Source: Chitinophagaceae bacterium
GTDB taxonomy: Bacteria; Bacteroidota; Bacteroidia; Chitinophagales; Chitinophagaceae
DNA length: 8,470 bases
Assembly (NCBI GenBank): GCA_003167015.1
Contig: PMUF01000473.1
Location: 1-8,470 of the forward strand
Direction: 5' to 3'
Made by a program: the position numbers and the translations under genes. Positions 6,426 to 8,470 of the stretch are shown here, piece after piece. Each line of letters starts with the position of its first letter. Position 1 is the stretch's first letter. Below the pieces are notes generated by a model. The model had not been told where the DNA came from. It saw nothing but the letters and a program-made list of their open reading frames with translations, and searched no databases.

Positions 6426-6941
6426 CTAAATTGCCTTCTCATAAAGGCTCAACCCGCTGCCCAGGTAATGCCGGGGTACCGACAGATCGCTATCATCAGG
6501 AAATTGCTTGAAGCCGCAAAAAACAAACCCGCACTCCTGGTAGTAAGCATTCAACCGCTGGTTGTCCCGGCTCGTATCCAACCGGATAAACCGCTTTCCA
6601 TTGGCCCTGCCGAAATCCTCCGCCCAGGCCAGGATCTGCCTGACATAGCCTCTTCCCCTGAAGGCAGGGTTGGTGACGATCCGGTGCAAATAAATGGAAG
6701 GATCTGTATCTCTTTCGTCCCAGACCATCCGGTCTGTAAAGAGAACGGAAAAACAACAGGCTATCTGCCCCTCCTCGACCACCTTCCAATGTAATTTTTC
6801 CCGGATCTCCTGCTCAATGAGCGGCCGGTTCATTCCATGCCACACATTGCTCGATTTCTTTGAACGCTGATATTGAATGGCCTGGTTGAACAGCTCCTGC
6901 AATATTTCCAGGTCCGCGGTTGTCGTATTGATAATGTTCAT
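6426..6941 (-). CDS. GNAT-family N-acetyltransferase
   Basis: 171 residues, a single GNAT domain that transfers an acetyl group from acetyl-CoA to an amine; the acceptor is not predictable. The core motifs are clear: strand 4 and motif A at LHRIVTNPAFRGRGYVRQIL (85-104), with the RGRGYV pyrophosphate-binding loop at 95-100, then FIRLDTSRDNQRLNAYYQECGF (118-139), the motif B region with N131 and the Y-Y pair. The N-terminal segment (ADLEILQELFNQAIQYQ, ...LIEQEI) matches what I know of this Bacteroidota subfamily, so the ATG at 6941 is a credible start; the frame upstream to 7013 adds residues that do not fit. No signal peptide is visible, so it is cytoplasmic. Its first 128 bases overlap the end of the transglycosylase frame in another reading frame, and it is probably co-transcribed with that gene. 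Confidence 0.88.
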   Translation of the reverse strand: MNIINTTTADLEILQELFNQAIQYQRSKKSSNVWHGMNRPLIEQEIREKLHWKVVEEGQIACCFSVLFTDRMVWDERDTDPSIYLHRIVTNPAFRGRGYVRQILAWAEDFGRANGKRFIRLDTSRDNQRLNAYYQECGFVFCGFKQFPDDSDLSVPRHYLGSGLSLYEKAI

Positions 6942-7797
6942 CTTCCCCCAAGATACTGATTTCACGTATATCCGTTTTGACGATGTCCGAATAGACGGCA
7001 AACCCTGCATCAACAGGCTGACTGCAGGTAGTAACCCCCGCAGGGACGCTTCCCTTCCCCATCATTCCCATCCCATCCCCGGCCAGATCGACGGCATTCG
7101 GCACCGGCTGATCGAAATACCAGGCGGTCGCAATAAACCTTTTCACATGCTGCCGCGACTCCGCCGGCAAATACCGCTCCAACGCCCAGAAATTTCTGCT
7201 GTGCGACCGGTGTATGGCCCTGTAAACCGGCACCGGACCGGCATTGTACGCCGCCAGCACCAGCAGCCAGTCTTTGAACTCATTGTGCAGGTCCCTCAGA
7301 TATAAGGCAGCCGCCCGCGTACTCTTATAATAATTGGTGCGTTCGTCCCGCCGGCCATTCACCTTCAGCCCAAGCTCTCTGGCAGTCCCCGCCATCAATT
7401 GCCACGGGCCCCTCGCCCCCACCCGCGAAACGGCAGTCGACTTCAACTCCGATTCTATCACGGCGAGATATCTCAGCTCCGCCGGCACCCCGTAAGATTC
7501 TAAAATGGAATCAATGATCGCGAAAGGCCTCTTGCTCCTTGATTTGATCGTCGTAAGACAGTCGTCATTGCTCTTGATATAGGCGTCGACAAATTTCTTG
7601 ACCTGCCTGCTCTGTGAGGCAAAGGAGAGATTCTCTTTCGAAGAAAGGTTGAAATTGGTTTTGACCGCCGTAGTGGTCTGCACGGTCTTGGCCCCGTCTG
7701 AAGATGGCTGCCCGGGATTCGCCAGGGCAGGTTGTGCCATCAGCAGCGTCAGGCTGCAAAGAAAAATGGGTACTTGTGACGTCAACATCGTTTTCAT
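6814..7797 (-). CDS. Exported lytic transglycosylase (SLT/MltD-like domain)
   Basis: 327 residues, a peptidoglycan lytic transglycosylase that would cut the MurNAc-GlcNAc bond to form 1,6-anhydroMurNAc ends in the periplasm. The signal peptide is residues 1-26 (ending AQPALA-N). The SLT domain spans about 95-225: catalytic Glu115 in LAVIESELKS, GPWQLM at 130-135, LGLKVNGRRDERTNYYKST, AAYNAGP at 182-188 and the ending LPAESRQHVKRFIAT. The ATG at 7797 is chosen; 7788 is also possible, and 7812 would be TTG. No LysM repeat is seen after the domain. The tail from about residue 230 is Gly/Met-rich and then unremarkable, and its last ~42 residues (from 286) are read through the start of the acetyltransferase gene in another frame. 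The natural C-terminus is therefore doubtful: either a real overlap, or a 3' end altered by frameshift or deletion. Confidence 0.88.
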   Translation of the reverse strand: MKTMLTSQVPIFLCSLTLLMAQPALANPGQPSSDGAKTVQTTTAVKTNFNLSSKENLSFASQSRQVKKFVDAYIKSNDDCLTTIKSRSKRPFAIIDSILESYGVPAELRYLAVIESELKSTAVSRVGARGPWQLMAGTARELGLKVNGRRDERTNYYKSTRAAALYLRDLHNEFKDWLLVLAAYNAGPVPVYRAIHRSHSRNFWALERYLPAESRQHVKRFIATAWYFDQPVPNAVDLAGDGMGMMGKGSVPAGVTTCSQPVDAGFAVYSDIVKTDIREISILGEDEHYQYDNRGPGNIAGAVQPGHSISAFKEIEQCVAWNEPAAH

Positions 7798-7940
7798 TTT
7801 TGGGTAAAACAATGCCGGTCCCAGGTAATGGATTGTAATGAACTATAAGTGAGGGTTAAGCATAGAGTACTGTAGGAGAAATGCCCGCCGTGGGTACGGT
7901 GAAATGGGTTCTTCATTCACGGTGGCTGTAACTAAGGAGG

Positions 7941-7971
7941 TAAAGATAAACACCACGGCCCATACCTCATA
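7941..7971 (-). promoter_or_regulatory. Candidate promoter for the transglycosylase-acetyltransferase pair
   Basis: Read on the - strand: TATG (complement of 7968-7971), 19 bases, then TATCTTTA (complement of 7941-7948), close to -33 TTTG / -7 TAnnTTTG. It would give a leader of roughly 135 bases before the ATG at 7797. The two 10-bp direct repeats lie immediately upstream of the -33 element, as activator sites often do. It is a pattern match only. Confidence 0.3.
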
Positions 7972-7974
7972 GGG

Positions 7975-8007
7975 GTTTTTACGATTACAAATCGAGTGTT
8001 TTTACGA
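7975..8007 (-). promoter_or_regulatory. Two perfect 10-bp direct repeats, possible regulator site
   Basis: TCGTAAAAAC on the - strand (gtttttacga on +) occurs at 7975-7984 and 7998-8007, 23 bp apart start to start, about two helical turns. They lie between the stop of the T9SS-sorted gene and the promoter candidate of the transglycosylase. A tandem operator is an inference; no regulator gene is present in the window. Confidence 0.35.
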
Positions 8008-8053
8008 GAAAAATTACTATCTAACACATAACTAATTAATAATCAACAAACTA

Positions 8054-8470
8054 TTATTTGACGATCAGCACAATCCCCGATTTTTTTACCTCTCCCGCCG
8101 CCGCAACCTGCACCAAATAGCTCCCCGCCGGATACCCGGCAACAGACAACGTGATCGTTTGTCCCGCCGGTTGCGCTACGCTCTCCTGCAGCAACACCTG
8201 CCCGGTCACATTCATCAGCCGTATACTGAGAGGGCCTTCCAGCCCGCCCGTACCCGGGCTTCCCGACACGCCGCTGACCCCAAAGCTTACAGTGATATGA
8301 TCAGTGGCAGGATTCGGGAAGATGGAAATACTGCTGCCGGAGGTTTGGCTCAAAACCTTGACAGTCGAGTAAGTGTCGTTCCCGTTATCATCGACCAACT
8401 GTAGCCGGTAATAGTCCAGCGCGGGTAAGGGATCGGCATCCGTATACGAATAGTCCATCGCCATCGAATC
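8054..8470 (-). CDS. T9SS-exported protein, C-terminal part with type A sorting domain (5' end outside window)
   Basis: Only the last ~138 residues are visible, ending at TAA (8054-8056); the frame stays open through the right edge, so the ATG at 8464 is internal. The visible part starts with a YYRLQLVDDNGNDTYS...V segment, the last strand of a beta domain commonly found just before the sorting signal. Next comes the type A T9SS sorting domain: ISIFPNPATDHITVSF, then IRLMNVTGQVLLQE, then LSVAGYPAGSYLVQV and a final strand ending KKSGIVLIVK. This domain directs outer-membrane translocation by the type IX secretion system, with cleavage or surface anchoring. A Gly/Ser/Pro-rich insert (GVSGVSGSPGTGG) lies between the first two strands. 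The activity of the cargo cannot be read from this fragment. Confidence 0.9.
   Translation of the reverse strand, partial: DSMAMDYSYTDADPLPALDYYRLQLVDDNGNDTYSTVKVLSQTSGSSISIFPNPATDHITVSFGVSGVSGSPGTGGLEGPLSIRLMNVTGQVLLQESVAQPAGQTITLSVAGYPAGSYLVQVAAAGEVKKSGIVLIVK

Larger units (their letters stand above)
7798..8053. other. 256-base intergenic region, leader and regulatory sequence
   Basis: This is the largest gap in the window, lying between two - strand genes. Next to the T9SS gene stop it is AT-rich (8010-8053). In the middle it holds the paired 10-bp repeats and a promoter candidate. Towards the transglycosylase it would be the transcript's leader, with an imperfect inverted repeat (ccgccgtg 7885-7892 against cacggtgg 7918-7925, one mismatch as - strand RNA). 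No riboswitch class that I recognise fits. There is no credible small ORF: an aaggaggt on the + strand at 7934-7941 is not followed by a nearby start codon. Confidence 0.5.

Noticed and set aside
6203..6511. 102-residue + strand frame across the convergent spacer
   Set aside because: It is composed of Pro/Arg/Ser from C-rich DNA and overlaps the ends of two well-supported genes.
7934..7948. aaggaggt resembling a strong Shine-Dalgarno sequence on the + strand
   Set aside because: No ATG, GTG or TTG with an open frame follows at a usable distance, and genes in this window do not use such sites.
1..8470. Mobile element, CRISPR, toxin-antitoxin or phage-defence system
   Set aside because: No transposase, integrase, regularly spaced repeats, toxin-antitoxin pair or defence-related nuclease or helicase set was found. 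The partial DEAD-box helicase is a housekeeping type.

Overview
The window looks like chromosomal DNA from a Bacteroidota, most likely a Chitinophagaceae-type bacterium. The evidence is a type IX secretion (T9SS) C-terminal sorting domain, a Bacteroidota-style DUF1684 protein, many short signal peptides ending near Gln, the near absence of Shine-Dalgarno sequences, and promoter candidates of the TTG-N19/20-TAnnTT type. The genus is an inference. I see no tRNA, rRNA, CRISPR array, insertion sequence or phage gene.

Left part, + strand: the 3' end of a DEAD-box RNA helicase (2-322, cut by the window edge), then an exported prolyl oligopeptidase with a complete Ser/Asp/His triad (388-2496), then a two-gene unit joined by an ATGA overlap. 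That unit is an exported two-lobed retropepsin-like aspartyl protease (2633-3655) and an exported protein with four tandem AMPK-beta/CBM48-type glycogen-binding modules (3652-5154). An exported DUF1684 protein follows (5350-6309) behind its own promoter candidate.

Right part, - strand: an exported protein with a T9SS sorting domain (8054-8470, cut by the edge), a 256-base regulatory interval, an exported lytic transglycosylase (6814-7797) and a GNAT acetyltransferase (6426-6941). The last two overlap by 128 bases in different frames, which is unusual. The two halves of the window converge at 6310-6425.

The most interesting elements are: (i) the coupled protease/tetra-CBM48 pair, in which every module keeps the Trp, Lys/Arg, Trp and Asn positions expected for alpha-glucan binding but there is no catalytic glycosidase domain; (ii) a C-rich, G-poor interspersed element with shared short blocks after three successive + strand stop codons, possibly a repeat family or Rho-dependent termination regions; (iii) the 128-base gene overlap; and (iv) two perfect 10-bp direct repeats 23 bp apart upstream of the transglycosylase promoter candidate. 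Most products are exported cell-envelope or secreted proteins, but apart from the ATGA-linked pair nothing in the sequence shows that they act in one pathway.
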